Shown here one piece after another: positions 19,924-29,748 of a stretch of DNA of 64,000 bases. Below the pieces are notes generated by a model, which did not search any database, was not told the DNA's origin, and saw only the letters and a program-made list of their open reading frames with translations. The position numbers and the translations under genes are program-made. This DNA is from Solicola gregarius (GTDB lineage: Bacteria; Actinomycetota; Actinomycetes; Propionibacteriales; Nocardioidaceae): NCBI RefSeq assembly GCF_025790165.1, contig NZ_CP094970.1, positions 496,001 to 560,000 of the forward strand. The letters run 5' to 3'. The first letter of the stretch is position 1; every line of letters starts with the position of its first letter.

Positions 19924-19983
19924 GAGTTTGGTGCGAATTGCACCACTGGACGGTCCACGCATGGCGCAATCCGCACCAAACTC
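19924..19983. repeat. 60-base intergenic inverted repeat (12-bp perfect outer stem)
   Basis: GAGTTTGGTGCG and its exact complement bound a 60-base element between prmC and sua5. The complementarity continues inward through ATTGCACC against GGCGCAAT with two mismatches. Such a long imperfect hairpin without an adjacent T-run looks more like a dispersed palindromic repeat than a terminator. The rest of the 144-base gap shows nothing recognisable. Confidence 0.6.
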
Positions 19984-19993
19984 TTCCGCGAGG

Positions 19994-20833
19994 TCACGTC
20001 CGGCGCGCGGTGAGGTAGCGCGGCTTCCCCGCCAGATCGGCGTTGTCGCGTACGTCCGCCCAGCGGCCGGACGCCGAGAAAACACCCGGCGCCGACTCAC
20101 CTTGCACGTCGGCGTGCTCGACGCCGACGACGCCGCCGGGTCGGAGCAGCCGGTACGCGACCCGCTCGATCACCCGGATCGCGTCGAGGCCGTCGTCGCC
20201 CGACCACAGGGCCAGCGCGGGATCGTGGTCGCGCGCCTCCGCGGCGACGCTCTCGTACGCCTCCAACGGGATGTACGGCGGGTTCGCGACGACGACGTCG
20301 ACCCCGTCGTCGAGGTCGGCGAACGCGTCCGCGACGTCGCCGTGCCGCAGGTCGACGCCCGACCCCGCGAGGTTGCGCTCGGCGTACGCGACGGCGTCCG
20401 GGTCGACCTCGACGGCGTGCACGTGCGCGGCCGGGAGCTCATCCGCCACGGCGGCGGCGATTGCTCCCGAGCCGGTGCAGAGGTCAACGACAACCGGCTC
20501 CGGCACAGAACGCTCCGCTGCCTCGATCGCCCAGCCCGCCACGCACTCGGTTTCGGGGCGGGGCACGAACACGCCGGGTCCGACCGCCAGCTCGACGTGC
20601 CTGAAGTGCGCGACCCCGGTCAGGTGCTGCAACGGCTCGCGCGTCGCCCGCCGGCAGACGAGGTCGTCGTACGCCGCCGCCTGCTCGGGCGACGGGTCGC
20701 GTCCCCGACGAAGTGCGGATCGGGGGACGTCGAGGACGTGCTCGAGCAGCAGCTCCGCATCGACGTCCGGTGACGGCACGCCGGCATCGGCGAGGCGCTG
20801 CGTCGCCGACGCGAGCAGGTCGGCGACGCGCAT
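19994..20833 (-). CDS. prmC: Peptide chain release factor N5-glutamine methyltransferase
   Basis: A 279-residue S-adenosylmethionine-dependent enzyme that methylates the glutamine of the GGQ motif in release factors. The N-terminal helical domain is followed by motif I VVDLCTGSGAIAAAVA and the substrate-gripping ANPPYIP motif. Its ATG overlaps the stop of prfA, which encodes its substrate, by one base (TGATG), so enzyme and substrate are co-translated. Length and start fit the family. Confidence 0.95.
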   Translation of the reverse strand: MRVADLLASATQRLADAGVPSPDVDAELLLEHVLDVPRSALRRGRDPSPEQAAAYDDLVCRRATREPLQHLTGVAHFRHVELAVGPGVFVPRPETECVAGWAIEAAERSVPEPVVVDLCTGSGAIAAAVADELPAAHVHAVEVDPDAVAYAERNLAGSGVDLRHGDVADAFADLDDGVDVVVANPPYIPLEAYESVAAEARDHDPALALWSGDDGLDAIRVIERVAYRLLRPGGVVGVEHADVQGESAPGVFSASGRWADVRDNADLAGKPRYLTARRT

Positions 20834-21924
20834 CAGGACGCGTCCGTCGCGCCGGCCTCGACCGCCGACAGCCGGGCGTGCATATCGGCATCGACGCACG
20901 CGGCGATCACGTCGTCGAGCGCGCCGTTCATCACCTGGTCCAGGTTGTATGCCTTGAAGCCCACGCGATGGTCGGAGATGCGGTTCTCCGGGAAGTTGTA
21001 GGTACGGATGCGCTCGGACCGGTCAACCGTGCGCACCTGCGAGCGACGAGCGTCGGACGCCTCGGCGTCGGCCGCCTCCTGTGCCGCACTGAGCAGCCGG
21101 GCCCGCAGGATACGCAGCGCCTGCTCCTTGTTCTGCAGCTGGCTCTTCTCGTTCTGACAGCTCACTACGATGCCGGTCGGCAGGTGCGTGATGCGTACGG
21201 CCGAGTCGGTGGTGTTGACGCTCTGGCCGCCCGGCCCGGAAGACCGGAACACATCGATCCGCAGGTCGTTGTCGTTGATCTCGACGTCGATCTGCTCGGC
21301 CTCGGGAAGTACGAGAACGCCCGCCGCTGACGTGTGGACGCGTCCCTGCGACTCGGTGACCGGCACCCGCTGCACCCGGTGCACGCCGCCTTCGTACTTC
21401 AGCAACGCGTACGGCGCCTCGCCCGGCTCGGGCGTGCCCTTGGCCTTCACGGCGAGGGTCACCGACTTGAACCCGCCGAGGTCCGACTCGGTCGAGTCGA
21501 GCACCTCGACCTTCCAGCCGCGCACCTCGGCGTAGCGGGTGTACATGCGATACAGGTCTCCGGCGAACAGCGCCGACTCCTCGCCGCCCTCGCCGGCCTT
21601 GATCTCGAGGATCGTGCCCAACGAGTCGGCCGGATCTCTGGGTACGAGCATCCGCCGCAGCCGCTCGGCGAGCGCGTCGCGCTCGGTCTCGAGCGACGCC
21701 GCCTCGTCCGCGAAAGCCGCATCGTCCGCGCTCAGCTCGCGGGCGGCCTCGGCGTCGTCACCTGCGCGCTGCCAGTCGTGGTACGCCCGCACGATCGAGC
21801 TGACCTCCGAGTACCGCTGGCCGAGGCGCTTGGCCGTCGCGGGATCCGCGTGCACGTCGGGCTCGGCCAGCCGGCGCTCCAGATCCGCCTGCTCCGCCAC
21901 CAACGACTCGACTGCCTCGAACAT
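20833..21924 (-). CDS. prfA: Peptide chain release factor 1
   Basis: RF1, 363 residues, which ends translation at UAA and UAG. The GGQ loop is intact ([20 protein letters not shown]), as are [20 protein letters not shown] and the C-terminal [18 protein letters not shown]. The ATG that opens [12 protein letters not shown] is chosen because AGAGG stands six bases upstream; a start twelve codons earlier would fall within the rpmE terminator hairpin region. Confidence 0.95.
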   Translation of the reverse strand: MFEAVESLVAEQADLERRLAEPDVHADPATAKRLGQRYSEVSSIVRAYHDWQRAGDDAEAARELSADDAAFADEAASLETERDALAERLRRMLVPRDPADSLGTILEIKAGEGGEESALFAGDLYRMYTRYAEVRGWKVEVLDSTESDLGGFKSVTLAVKAKGTPEPGEAPYALLKYEGGVHRVQRVPVTESQGRVHTSAAGVLVLPEAEQIDVEINDNDLRIDVFRSSGPGGQSVNTTDSAVRITHLPTGIVVSCQNEKSQLQNKEQALRILRARLLSAAQEAADAEASDARRSQVRTVDRSERIRTYNFPENRISDHRVGFKAYNLDQVMNGALDDVIAACVDADMHARLSAVEAGATDAS

Positions 21925-21961
21925 CTCGTACCTCTCGTAGCGGCCGTACCCGGACATGACG

Positions 21962-22005
21962 ACGGCGCCGACCCGCGAGCGAGGGGCTCGCCGGGTCGGC
22001 GCCGT
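21962..22005 (-). terminator. Terminator hairpin after rpmE
   Basis: A 19-bp nearly perfect stem (one extra base in one arm) with a four-base loop, arms containing GGCGCCGACCCG, eight bases after the rpmE stop and 38 bases before the prfA start. It lacks a T-run. It would separate the highly expressed ribosomal protein gene from prfA, perhaps only partially. Confidence 0.7.
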
Positions 22006-22012
22006 AACGCAG

Positions 22013-22219
22013 CTACTTCTTCGCGTACCGCTTCTCGAAGCGGGCGACGCGGCCACCGGTGTCCAGAATCTTCTGCTTACCGGTGTAGAACGGGTGGCAC
22101 TGCGAGCACACATCGGCGTGCATGACGCCGTCGGACTTGGTGCTGCGCGTCGTGAAGGTGCTGCCGCAGGTACACGTGACCTCGGTCAGCACATACGCAG
22201 GGTGGATGTCGCGCTTCAT
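22013..22219 (-). CDS. rpmE: 50S ribosomal protein L31, zinc-binding type
   Basis: L31, 68 residues, at the central protuberance of the large subunit. The zinc-binding cysteines are present (CTCGSTF and [13 protein letters not shown]), marking the zinc-containing form that is normally made when zinc is sufficient. The C-terminus [12 protein letters not shown] is typical. GAGAGGAAACCCC precedes the ATG. It stands alone between hairpins or gaps and is followed by prfA as in mycobacteria. Confidence 0.96.
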   Translation of the reverse strand: MKRDIHPAYVLTEVTCTCGSTFTTRSTKSDGVMHADVCSQCHPFYTGKQKILDTGGRVARFEKRYAKK

Positions 22220-22329
22220 GGGGTTTCCTCTCAGACGTGGTGCCCTGGGTCGGGAATCCGTGAACCAGGACCGTCCGCCAGTCTCTCACTGACACCAAAG
22301 TCAACGCCAATCGAGGGGTGGATATTCCG

Positions 22330-22805
22330 CTACAGCAGCGCCTCGACGTCGGCGGCGATCTTGTCCGGCTTCGTGGCCGGCGCGTACCGCTTCACGACGA
22401 AGCCGGCGCGGTCGACGAGGAACTTCGTGAAGTTCCACTTGACCCGGTCGCCGAGCACACCGCCCTGCTCGCCCTTCAGCCAGCGGTACAGCGGATGCGC
22501 GTCGTCGCCGTTGACGTCGATCTTCGCGAACATCGGAACGTCACGCCGTACGTCGTCGAGCAGAAGGCCGCGATCTCGTCCTCGCCGCCGGGCTCCTGGT
22601 GGTTGAACTGGTTGCACGGAAAGCCGAGCACGACGAGACCGCGCTCGGCGTACGTGCGGTACAGCTCCTCGAGACCCTCGTACTGCGGCGTGAAGCCGCA
22701 CTTGGACGCGGTGTTGACGACCAGGAGCACCTTGCCGCGATAGTCCGCGAGCGTACGTTGTGCGCCGTCGATGTCGGTCGCCTCGAAGTCGTACGCCGTC
22801 GTCAT
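22330..22805 (-). CDS. Glutathione peroxidase-family thiol peroxidase (one apparent base missing)
   Basis: A peroxidase of the GPx family, with the peroxidatic cysteine in [20 protein letters not shown] (Cys36, not selenocysteine) and [13 protein letters not shown]. In actinobacteria such enzymes usually use thioredoxin. After TYGVTF the frame breaks: the expected [20 protein letters not shown] and the rest, with [12 protein letters not shown], lie in another frame. Adding one C on the coding strand at 22535-22536 (CC to CCC) restores a 158-residue protein. The start ATG has GAGGAGA four bases upstream and overlaps the preceding methyltransferase stop as ATGA, so the two are coupled. The indel may be a sequencing error. 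Confidence 0.88.
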
Positions 22806-23314
22806 CTGCTCTCCTCGGGTTGCCACGGGGTAAGTCGGGGGTACCAGCCGGGTACGTTCTCACAGTACGTGGCGTACTGCGCGCCGTACCGGCGGCGCAG
22901 CGTCGGCTGCTCGTACGCGACCGTGAACGTCCACACGGCCGCGCAGAACACCACCAGCCAGATCGCAACGCCACGGTCCTCGAAGAACAGTGCCTGGCCG
23001 CCGATCATCGCGGCAACGGCGACGTACATCGGATTGCGGACCCAGCGGTAGAGGCCGCCGACGACGAGGAGCTCGGTCGGCGCCGTGGGGGCCGGCGTGC
23101 CGTGGCCCTCGATGACGAACTGGACGAACGCGGCGACGACGAGCGCGAGTCCGGCCGCCGCGAGAGCGATGCCGGCTCCCTGCGCCCAGCCGAACGGGCC
23201 GTCGTACGCCCAGCCGGTGAGCAACCACGGGACGAGACCGGCCGTGACACCCGGGGCGGCGAGGAAGAACAGGCCGGACATCACGGCGTCGGCTCGGACG
23301 GAGTTGCTCATCAT
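22802..23314 (-). CDS. Isoprenylcysteine methyltransferase (ICMT)-like membrane methyltransferase
   Basis: A 170-residue membrane protein of the ICMT/phospholipid-methyltransferase-like fold. The conserved cofactor region [14 protein letters not shown] and the C-terminal [28 protein letters not shown] are present, with four predicted membrane helices. The substrate in bacteria is unknown; isoprenylcysteine itself is unlikely. Two adjacent ATG codons begin it. It overlaps the glutathione peroxidase gene by four bases and follows the pentapeptide-repeat gene, forming a three-gene insertion in an otherwise conserved actinobacterial order. Confidence 0.82.
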   Translation of the reverse strand: MMSNSVRADAVMSGLFFLAAPGVTAGLVPWLLTGWAYDGPFGWAQGAGIALAAAGLALVVAAFVQFVIEGHGTPAPTAPTELLVVGGLYRWVRNPMYVAVAAMIGGQALFFEDRGVAIWLVVFCAAVWTFTVAYEQPTLRRRYGAQYATYCENVPGWYPRLTPWQPEESR

Positions 23315-23324
23315 GTGATGAATT

Positions 23325-23993
23325 CTACTCCGGTATGTGCGCCCCGGCCGGTGCGATGGCGATGCCGAGCGCCGAGGCGAGCTGGTAGCCGAGGCCGACC
23401 AGGTCGAGCGGGTCGATCGTCGCACCCGCCAGGCTGGTCACTCCGCCGATGCCGTCGAGCACGCAGGCCTCGAACCGCACCCGGTCGAGAGTGACCTCGC
23501 GGAAGTCGGCGCCGGTGAGGTTGCAGTCGACGAAGCGTACGTCGGTGAGAGAAGCGGACGCGAAGTCGCCGCCGGTCACCTTGCAGCCATCGAAGACGAC
23601 CCTGCGAAGGGTGGCGAACCGCCAGTTGGACAGGTCGACGGCACAGCCGGTGAGCCGGACGTTCTGCACGGTGCAGCCGGACAGGTCGATGCCCGTGAGC
23701 CGGCTCCGGGCCACCGCGACCCGCTGCCACCCGCAGTCGGTCATCGCGACATTGCCGAGGTCGCACTCGTCGACGACGGCATCACCGATCACACATCTGC
23801 GCCAGGTCGATGCGGCCCAGCGACTCGCCGCGAACCGGCATTCATCGACTTCGGTGAGCTCGAAGGCCGCACCGCTCAGGTCGAGATCGGCGTACGCCAG
23901 ACCGCTGACCGTCGCGTCGGACCGGATCGGCTCGGCCGCCACCGGCAGCTCGTCGGGCAGGCGTGGTGGCGTGGGAACGCGCGGATCGGTCAC
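23325..23993 (-). CDS. Pentapeptide-repeat protein
   Basis: A 222-residue protein made mostly of degenerate pentapeptide repeats (for example LSGAAF, LTGIDL, LSGCTV, LTGADF), which fold as a right-handed quadrilateral beta helix. Some relatives mimic DNA and protect DNA gyrase from quinolones (Qnr, MfpA), but many have unknown roles, and this one, with many Val, Arg and Cys at repeat positions, cannot be assigned. No signal peptide is seen. The GTG opening VTDPRVPTPP is taken as the start; a longer reading begins 11 codons upstream. It lies between the ICMT-like gene and rho on the same strand. Confidence 0.8.
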   Translation of the reverse strand: MTDPRVPTPPRLPDELPVAAEPIRSDATVSGLAYADLDLSGAAFELTEVDECRFAASRWAASTWRRCVIGDAVVDECDLGNVAMTDCGWQRVAVARSRLTGIDLSGCTVQNVRLTGCAVDLSNWRFATLRRVVFDGCKVTGGDFASASLTDVRFVDCNLTGADFREVTLDRVRFEACVLDGIGGVTSLAGATIDPLDLVGLGYQLASALGIAIAPAGAHIPE

Positions 23994-24053
23994 GGCCACC
24001 AAAGTAGACGACGCCGCCGACAGCACGGGACTGTCGGCGGCGTCGGTGCTCTG

Positions 24054-26009
24054 CTAGTCGTCGCCGTTGTTGCTGCGGCGACCGCTGGCGACCGGAGTCG
24101 TCTTGTTGACCTGCATCAGGAACTCGACGTTGCTCTTGGTGCTCTTGAGCTTCTCCAGCATCAGCTCGAGCGCCTGCTGCCCGTCGAGGCCGGAGAGGAC
24201 GCGGCGGAGCTTCCAGACGACGGCCAGCTCCTCCTTGCTCATCAGCAGCTCTTCGCGACGCGTACCCGACGCATCGACGTCGATGGCCGGGAAGATCCGC
24301 TTGTCGGCGAACTCGCGCCTCAGCCGGAGCTCCATGTTGCCCGTGCCCTTGAACTCCTCGAAGATGACCTCGTCCATCTTGGACCCGGTCTCGACGAGCG
24401 CCGACGCCAGAATCGTCAGCGAGCCGCCATCCTCGATGTTGCGGGCAGCGCCGAAGAAGCGCTTCGGCGGGTAGAGCGCCGACGAGTCGACACCACCGGA
24501 CAGGATGCGCCCGCTCGCCGGAGCCGCGAGGTTGTACGCGCGCCCGAGGCGGGTGATCGAGTCGAGGAGGACGACCACGTCGTGGCCGAGCTCGACGAGC
24601 CGCTTGGCCCGCTCGATGGCGAGCTCCGCGACCGTCGTGTGGTCGTCGGCCGGCCGGTCGAACGTCGACGCGATGACCTCGCCGTTGACCGTGCGCTGCA
24701 TGTCGGTGACCTCTTCGGGCCGCTCGTCGACCAGCACGACCATCAGGTGGCACTCGGGGTTGTTGGTGGTGATCGCGTTCGCGACCGCCTGCATGATCAT
24801 CGTCTTGCCGGCCTTCGGCGGCGACACGATCAGGCCGCGCTGCCCCTTGCCGATCGGCGCGACGATGTCGATGATCCGCGTCGTGTACGCCGTGGCATCG
24901 GTCTCGAGCCGGAGTCGCTCGGAGGCGTACAGCGGCGTGAGCTTGGAGAAGTCGACGCGCTTCTTCGCCTCCTCGACCTCCATGCCGTTGATCGACTCGA
25001 TGCGGACGAGCGGGTTGAACTTCTCCTTGCGCTCGCCTTCACGGGTCTGGCGCACCTGGCCGACGATCGCGTCGCCCTTGCGCAGGCCCCACTTGCGGAC
25101 CATCGACAGCGACACGTACACGTCGTTCGGACCGGGCAGGTAGCCGCTGGTGCGTACGAAGGCGTAGTTGTCGAGAACGTCGAGGATGCCCGCGGCCGGG
25201 ATGAGGACGTCGTCCTCGCCGACGGCCGGCTCGGCCTCGGGACCGCGGCGATCGCGGTTGCGGTTGCGGTTGCGGCTCCGCCGACGACGCCCGCCGCTCT
25301 CGTTGCGGTCGTCGCGATCGCCGCGCTGCTGGTCGTCGCGCTGCTGATCGCCGCGCTTCTGGTCGTCACGCTGCTGATCGTCACGCTGCTGATCGTCACG
25401 CTGCTGATCGCCGCGCTTCTGATCGCCGCGCTTCTGGTCACCGCGCTGCTGATCGTCACGCTTCTGATCGCCGCGCTTCTGGTCACCGCGCTGCTGATCG
25501 TCACGCTTCTGGTCGCCGCGCTGCTGGTCGTCACGCTTCTGGTCGCCGTGCTTGGCGTCGCGCTTCTGGTCGTCACGCTTCTGATCGCCGTGCTTGGCGT
25601 CGCGCTTCTTGTCGTCGCGCGGCGTGTCCTGCGTCTGATCGGCCCGCTCGTCGTCGGCACGGGCGGCGGGCGCCTGCTGCTGGACGATCGCCTCGCTGCG
25701 CGCCGGTTCGGCGGGCGCGGACTCGATCGGAAGCGTCGCCGGCTCCTCACCCGTCGCGGGCTTGGAGGCGGCCGCTGCGACGGTCTGGCCGGATCCGCCC
25801 TGCGCGGCCTGGATGGCCTCGATCAGCGCGCCCTTGCGCATCCGACCGGTGCCCTTGATGCCAAGCCCGCTCGCGATCTGCTGCAGCTCGGCGATCACCT
25901 TGCCGTTGAGTCCCCCTCCGCCACGACGGCGAGGTGCCGACGAAGCCGCTTCTGCGGCCTCGGCACCGGAATCACCAGCGGCCGGGGTGAAAGTTTCTGT
26001 TTCTGACAC
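24054..26009 (-). CDS. rho: Transcription termination factor Rho with a long charged repeat insert
   Basis: Hexameric RNA helicase that ends transcription, 651 residues against about 420 in E. coli. The order is: Rho N-terminal domain (about 31-70, [19 protein letters not shown]), an Ala/Pro-rich linker, a charged pentapeptide-repeat region (131-234), an Arg/Asn-rich stretch ([15 protein letters not shown]), the RNA-binding cold-shock-like domain (about 262-340), and the ATPase with Walker A PPKAGKT (397-403), [14 protein letters not shown] and the Q/R-loop region. The GTG start has AAGGA six bases upstream and opens [12 protein letters not shown]. Extended actinobacterial Rho inserts are known to give extra RNA binding; here the insert is unusually regular. 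The upstream leader may serve autoregulation. Confidence 0.96.
   Translation of the reverse strand: MSETETFTPAAGDSGAEAAEAASSAPRRRGGGGLNGKVIAELQQIASGLGIKGTGRMRKGALIEAIQAAQGGSGQTVAAAASKPATGEEPATLPIESAPAEPARSEAIVQQQAPAARADDERADQTQDTPRDDKKRDAKHGDQKRDDQKRDAKHGDQKRDDQQRGDQKRDDQQRGDQKRGDQKRDDQQRGDQKRGDQKRGDQQRDDQQRDDQQRDDQKRGDQQRDDQQRGDRDDRNESGGRRRRSRNRNRNRDRRGPEAEPAVGEDDVLIPAAGILDVLDNYAFVRTSGYLPGPNDVYVSLSMVRKWGLRKGDAIVGQVRQTREGERKEKFNPLVRIESINGMEVEEAKKRVDFSKLTPLYASERLRLETDATAYTTRIIDIVAPIGKGQRGLIVSPPKAGKTMIMQAVANAITTNNPECHLMVVLVDERPEEVTDMQRTVNGEVIASTFDRPADDHTTVAELAIERAKRLVELGHDVVVLLDSITRLGRAYNLAAPASGRILSGGVDSSALYPPKRFFGAARNIEDGGSLTILASALVETGSKMDEVIFEEFKGTGNMELRLRREFADKRIFPAIDVDASGTRREELLMSKEELAVVWKLRRVLSGLDGQQALELMLEKLKSTKSNVEFLMQVNKTTPVASGRRSNNGDD
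25308..25617 (-). repeat. In-frame 15-base repeat array within rho
   Basis: About twenty imperfect copies of a 15-base unit, coding for DQ(K/Q)R(D/G) pentapeptides. The two last positions of each unit toggle between Asp-Asp and Gly-Asp, and between Gln and Lys. Being in phase with the reading frame and coding for a hydrophilic, charge-balanced stretch, it looks like a repeat expansion tolerated by or selected in the disordered insert. Copy number could vary between strains. Confidence 0.9.
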
Positions 26010-26351
26010 GTGAGGTCCTTCCCACGTTCGGTCGGGAGCGGGTTCGCTGACCGGTCCCGAGTCCTGGACGCATACCGGTATATCCGTGTACGCGGACTCG
26101 CCCGCATCTGGCAGACGAGGTTTGCGAAATCGGTGGATTCTCCGCACGTCATACGAGCCGCACCGCGGCACCGGCAGCCCAAGATCATGCCAGAGCGCCC
26201 GGGAAACCCTCACAACGTGGTGGGAGATAGGTGGCCGAAACGGTTGGGGACATGGATTTCTGCCCCGGTCCGGATTCGGACCACTGACGAAGACTCTAAC
26301 ACTCGAGGCGGCCGCGATGTTCCCAGAGGGGGTAACGACTCGCCGTCGAAA
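26010..26351. other. 342-base rho-thrB intergenic region
   Basis: No convincing gene in either strand. It holds the rho leader and probably its promoter. A palindrome GGTCCG-GATT-CGGACC lies at 26267-26282, and a TTAGAGT sequence on the rho strand near 26293-26300 could be a minus-10 element, although no matching minus-35 is clear. A long leader is common for rho, which is often autoregulated by premature termination. Confidence 0.45.
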
Positions 26352-27257
26352 TCAGGCGTGGATTCGACGCGCACCGACGTTGGTCGCTTCCAGCGCTCGG
26401 GCCGTCCAACCCGTGGGGCTTCTGGCCATCAGGGCGTCGGTGTCCGCGGCATCTCCCGAGAAGGTCAGAACGGTCGGCCCGGCACCGGAGATGACCGCAG
26501 GAACACCGTTCTGTCGAAGCTCGGACATGAACTCGAAGGACTCCGCCATCGCCGGCGAGCGGTACGCCTGGTGCAGGTCGTCCTGAGTCGCGGCGAGGAG
26601 CAGCTCGCGCCTGCCGCCGAGCGCCGTGACGAGCAACGCCGCACGTCCCGCGTTGCGCGCCGCGTCGGCGTGGGGAACGTCGCCGGGCAGCAGCGCGCGT
26701 GCCTCGTCGGTCGACACCTCGTACGGCGGCACGAACACCACGACCGACGCCTCGACGGGGATGTGCACGGCCTCGACGACATCGAGGTCGACCCACGCGA
26801 TCGTCAACCCGCCCAGCAGGGCCGCGGCAACGTTGTCGGGATGCCCCTCGATCCGCGCCGCAAGCGACAGCGCCTCGGTGTCGGGCAGCAGCCGGGCGCC
26901 GCCTTCGACGAGCTCGCGCGCCGCGACGATGCCACCCACGATCGCGGCCGACGACGAGCCCATGCCTCGGGCATGCGGGATACGGTTTGCGCAGCGCACC
27001 CGCAGGCCCGGCGGACGTCCGCCCATGGCGTCGAACGCCGCGAGCATCGAAGCGGCCACCAGGTGCGTCTCGTCCGTCGGCAGCTGATCGGCTCCGACGC
27101 CCTCGACGTCGACCCGGACCCCCGCTCCGGCCGCCTCCGCGGTGATCTCGTCGCCGTACGCGAGTGCGAGACCCATCGCGTCGTACCCCGGCCCGAGGTT
27201 CGCACTCGTCGCAGGGGACGCGATCGTGACGGGACGGGACAGGAACCGCGGGCTCAT
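26352..27257 (-). CDS. thrB: Homoserine kinase
   Basis: GHMP-family kinase, 301 residues, that phosphorylates homoserine to O-phosphohomoserine, the next-to-last step of threonine synthesis. Motif 1 is [18 protein letters not shown], the ATP-binding motif 2 is [16 protein letters not shown], and motif 3 is [10 protein letters not shown]. The ATG overlaps the thrC stop (ATGA), so the product is made together with the enzyme that uses it. It is the last gene of hom-thrC-thrB. Confidence 0.96.
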   Translation of the reverse strand: MSPRFLSRPVTIASPATSANLGPGYDAMGLALAYGDEITAEAAGAGVRVDVEGVGADQLPTDETHLVAASMLAAFDAMGGRPPGLRVRCANRIPHARGMGSSSAAIVGGIVAARELVEGGARLLPDTEALSLAARIEGHPDNVAAALLGGLTIAWVDLDVVEAVHIPVEASVVVFVPPYEVSTDEARALLPGDVPHADAARNAGRAALLVTALGGRRELLLAATQDDLHQAYRSPAMAESFEFMSELRQNGVPAVISGAGPTVLTFSGDAADTDALMARSPTGWTARALEATNVGARRIHA

Positions 27258-28348
27258 GTCAGTCCAGCCGCCCTTGCCGCCGCGCGTACGTCGGCGTCGA
27301 CGACGTCATCGACGACCGGCCCGCGGCCGGTGAGCGCGGTATCGATGTCCTTGAGGCCATGACCGGTTACGGTCACGACAACCGATTGTCCCGGATCGAG
27401 CTCGCCGCCGTCGGCCGCGGCGACCAGGCCGGCGACACCCGCCGCCGAGCCCGGCTCGACGAAGACGCCCTCGTGCGATGCGAGGTCGCGTTGCGCCTGC
27501 ATGATCTGCTCGTCGGTGACGGCGTCGATGCGTCCGCTCGACTCGTCACGGGCGTTCACGGCGAGGTCCCACGAGGCCGGGTTGCCGACCCGGATCGCCG
27601 AAGCGATCGTCTCCGGATCGGGTACGGGAGCGCCGCGCACGATCGGCGCGGCCCCCTCGGCCTGGAAACCCCACAGTCGTGGCGAGTGCGAGGCCGCGCC
27701 CGCCCGGGCGTACTCGGTGTATCCCAGCCAGTACGCCGAGATGTTGCCCGCGTTGCCGACCGGCATCACGTGGACGTCGGGGGCGTCGCCGATGGCGTCC
27801 ACGATCTCGAACGCCGCCGTCTTCTGGCCCTGCAGCCGCACCCGGTTGACCGAGTTGACGAGGGCGACGGGGTAGTCGTCGGACAGCCCTCGGGCGATCG
27901 CCAGGCAGTCGTCGAAGCCGCCGCGTACCTGGATGACCTGCGCTCCATGCATCAGCGCCTGCGCCATCTTGCCCGCGGCGATGCGACCGTGCGGCACCAG
28001 CACGATCGGGTTCAGACGGGCCCGGACGGCGTACGCCGCCATCGACGCCGACGTATTGCCCGTCGAGGCGCACACGACCGCACGCGCTCCGGCCTCGGCC
28101 GCCTTGGTGATCGCGACCGTCATGCCGCGGTCCTTGAACGACCCGGTCGGGTTGTCGCCCTCGACCTTGAGGCGCACCTCGCAGCGCGTGCGTTCTGACA
28201 GCCACTGCGCCTCGATGAGGGGGGTGCCGCCCTCGCACAGGGTCACCGGCTTCGTGTCCGCGGACACGGGAAGCCACGCTCGGTACTCCTCGATCACCCC
28301 ACGCCACTGATGCGCCCGATGCACTCTTGCATCACCGGTCACCGTCAT
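27254..28348 (-). CDS. thrC: Threonine synthase
   Basis: PLP enzyme, 364 residues, that turns O-phosphohomoserine into threonine. The Schiff-base lysine lies in [15 protein letters not shown], the phosphate-binding loop is later in the chain ([15 protein letters not shown]), and [14 protein letters not shown] is conserved. It is the short actinobacterial type. It is joined to hom upstream and thrB downstream by ATGA overlaps on both sides. Confidence 0.96.
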   Translation of the reverse strand: MTVTGDARVHRAHQWRGVIEEYRAWLPVSADTKPVTLCEGGTPLIEAQWLSERTRCEVRLKVEGDNPTGSFKDRGMTVAITKAAEAGARAVVCASTGNTSASMAAYAVRARLNPIVLVPHGRIAAGKMAQALMHGAQVIQVRGGFDDCLAIARGLSDDYPVALVNSVNRVRLQGQKTAAFEIVDAIGDAPDVHVMPVGNAGNISAYWLGYTEYARAGAASHSPRLWGFQAEGAAPIVRGAPVPDPETIASAIRVGNPASWDLAVNARDESSGRIDAVTDEQIMQAQRDLASHEGVFVEPGSAAGVAGLVAAADGGELDPGQSVVVTVTGHGLKDIDTALTGRGPVVDDVVDADVRAAARAAGLT

Positions 28349-29706
28349 CGTGAGCCTCCTCGGATTGTCGCGCTCGTCGAGCCGCTCGTTCCTCGCTCTC
28401 TCCTCGCCGCTCCGCCTTCGACGCGCATCACCGACGAGACGTCGCGCACCATGGCGAGGTCGCGAAGCTCACGTACTGTCGTCGACAGCGAGGCGTCCTC
28501 GGCCTCGTGCGTCACGACGACGAGCTGCGCGTCGTCACCGCGACCTTCCTGTCGAACGGTCTTGATCGATACGTCGTGCTCGGCGAAGGCGTGCGCGACC
28601 GTTGCGAGCACGCCCGGCTTGTCGTCGACGTCGATCGAGATGTGGAACCGCGTACGAGCGCGGCCGATGTCGAGCACCTCGGCGCGCGCATGCATCGACT
28701 CCGCTGGCCCGCGTACGCCCAGCAGGCGGTGCCGGGCCACGCCCATCAGGTCGCCCATGACCGCGCTCGCCGACGGCGGACCACCCGCACCGGGCCCGTA
28801 GAACATCAGCTGCCCCGCTGACTCGCTCTCGACGAACACGGCGTTGTACGCCTCGCGCACGCTCGCGAGCGGATGGCTGTCGGGGATCATCACCGGATGC
28901 ACGCGCGCCGAGACCGCTGACCCGCTTGGCGTATCGAGACGCTCACAGATCGCGAGCAGCTTGACGACACAGCCCATCTCGGCGGCGGCGCGTACGTCTG
29001 TCGCAGACACCTCGGTGATGCCCTCGCGGTAGACGTCCGCGCTGGTGACGCGGGTGTGGAACGCGAGGCTGGCCAGGATCGCGGCCTTCGCGGCAGCGTC
29101 GAAGCCCTCGACGTCCGCCGTCGGGTCGGCCTCGGCGTACCCGAGCTCCTGCGCCTTGTCTAGCGCGTCGCTGAATCCGGCGCCGGTCGTCGTCATGGCG
29201 TCGAGCACGTAGTTCGTGGTGCCGTTGACGATGCCGAGTACGCGGTGCACGTGGTCGCCGGCGAGCGAGTCTCGTAGCGGCCGCACGATCGGGATCGCAC
29301 CCGCGACGGCGGCTTCGAAGTACAGGTCGCGGTCGGCAGCGGCCGCGGCATCGGCGAGCGTCTCGCCGTCCTCGGCGAGCAGCGCCTTGTTCGCGGTGAC
29401 GACCGACTTGCCGCTGGCGAGTGCGCTCAGGATGAGCTCACGCGCGGGCTCGATGCCGCCGATCACCTCCACCACGATGTCGACGTCGTCGCGGGTGACG
29501 AGGGCTGCCGCGTCCGTCGTCACCAGCGCCGGGTCGAGGTCGACGCCTCGATCACGGTCGAGCCGGCGTACTGCGACGCCCGCGAGCTCGAGCCGGGCGC
29601 CGATGCGTTGCTCCAGCTCGTCGGCGTCGCGGAGCATGATCCGCGCAACGTCGGAACCGACGTTGCCGCAGCCGAGCAGAGCGACCCGCAGCGTCGGGCG
29701 GCTCAT
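28345..29706 (-). CDS. hom: Homoserine dehydrogenase with ACT domain
   Basis: NAD(P)-dependent enzyme, 453 residues, that reduces aspartate semialdehyde to homoserine, the branch point to threonine and methionine. The nucleotide-binding motif is [16 protein letters not shown]; the catalytic core has [25 protein letters not shown] and a conserved lysine in between. The C-terminal ACT domain ([21 protein letters not shown]) suggests feedback control by threonine. The ATG opening [12 protein letters not shown] is used; GTG codons a few residues upstream are alternatives and no start has a strong ribosome site. A 42-base gap separates it from lysA. Confidence 0.95.
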   Translation of the reverse strand: MSRPTLRVALLGCGNVGSDVARIMLRDADELEQRIGARLELAGVAVRRLDRDRGVDLDPALVTTDAAALVTRDDVDIVVEVIGGIEPARELILSALASGKSVVTANKALLAEDGETLADAAAAADRDLYFEAAVAGAIPIVRPLRDSLAGDHVHRVLGIVNGTTNYVLDAMTTTGAGFSDALDKAQELGYAEADPTADVEGFDAAAKAAILASLAFHTRVTSADVYREGITEVSATDVRAAAEMGCVVKLLAICERLDTPSGSAVSARVHPVMIPDSHPLASVREAYNAVFVESESAGQLMFYGPGAGGPPSASAVMGDLMGVARHRLLGVRGPAESMHARAEVLDIGRARTRFHISIDVDDKPGVLATVAHAFAEHDVSIKTVRQEGRGDDAQLVVVTHEAEDASLSTTVRELRDLAMVRDVSSVMRVEGGAARRERGTSGSTSATIRGGSR

Positions 29707-29748
29707 GGGGGAGGTCACCCGCACAGCCTATCGGCGGGAAGCCTGAGC

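Noticed and set aside
25308-25617. CRISPR-like array
   Set aside because: The units are 15 bases, without constant spacers, and they are in frame inside rho; a CRISPR repeat-spacer pattern is absent and no cas genes are near.
23337-26006. A long plus-strand open frame opposite rho, with a stretch of hydrophobic Leu/Ile/Val repeats
   Set aside because: It is the antisense of the rho coding repeats. In GC-rich DNA the opposite strand often stays open, and the apparent membrane repeats are the complement of the DQKR codons. No family is recognised and no ribosome site is seen.
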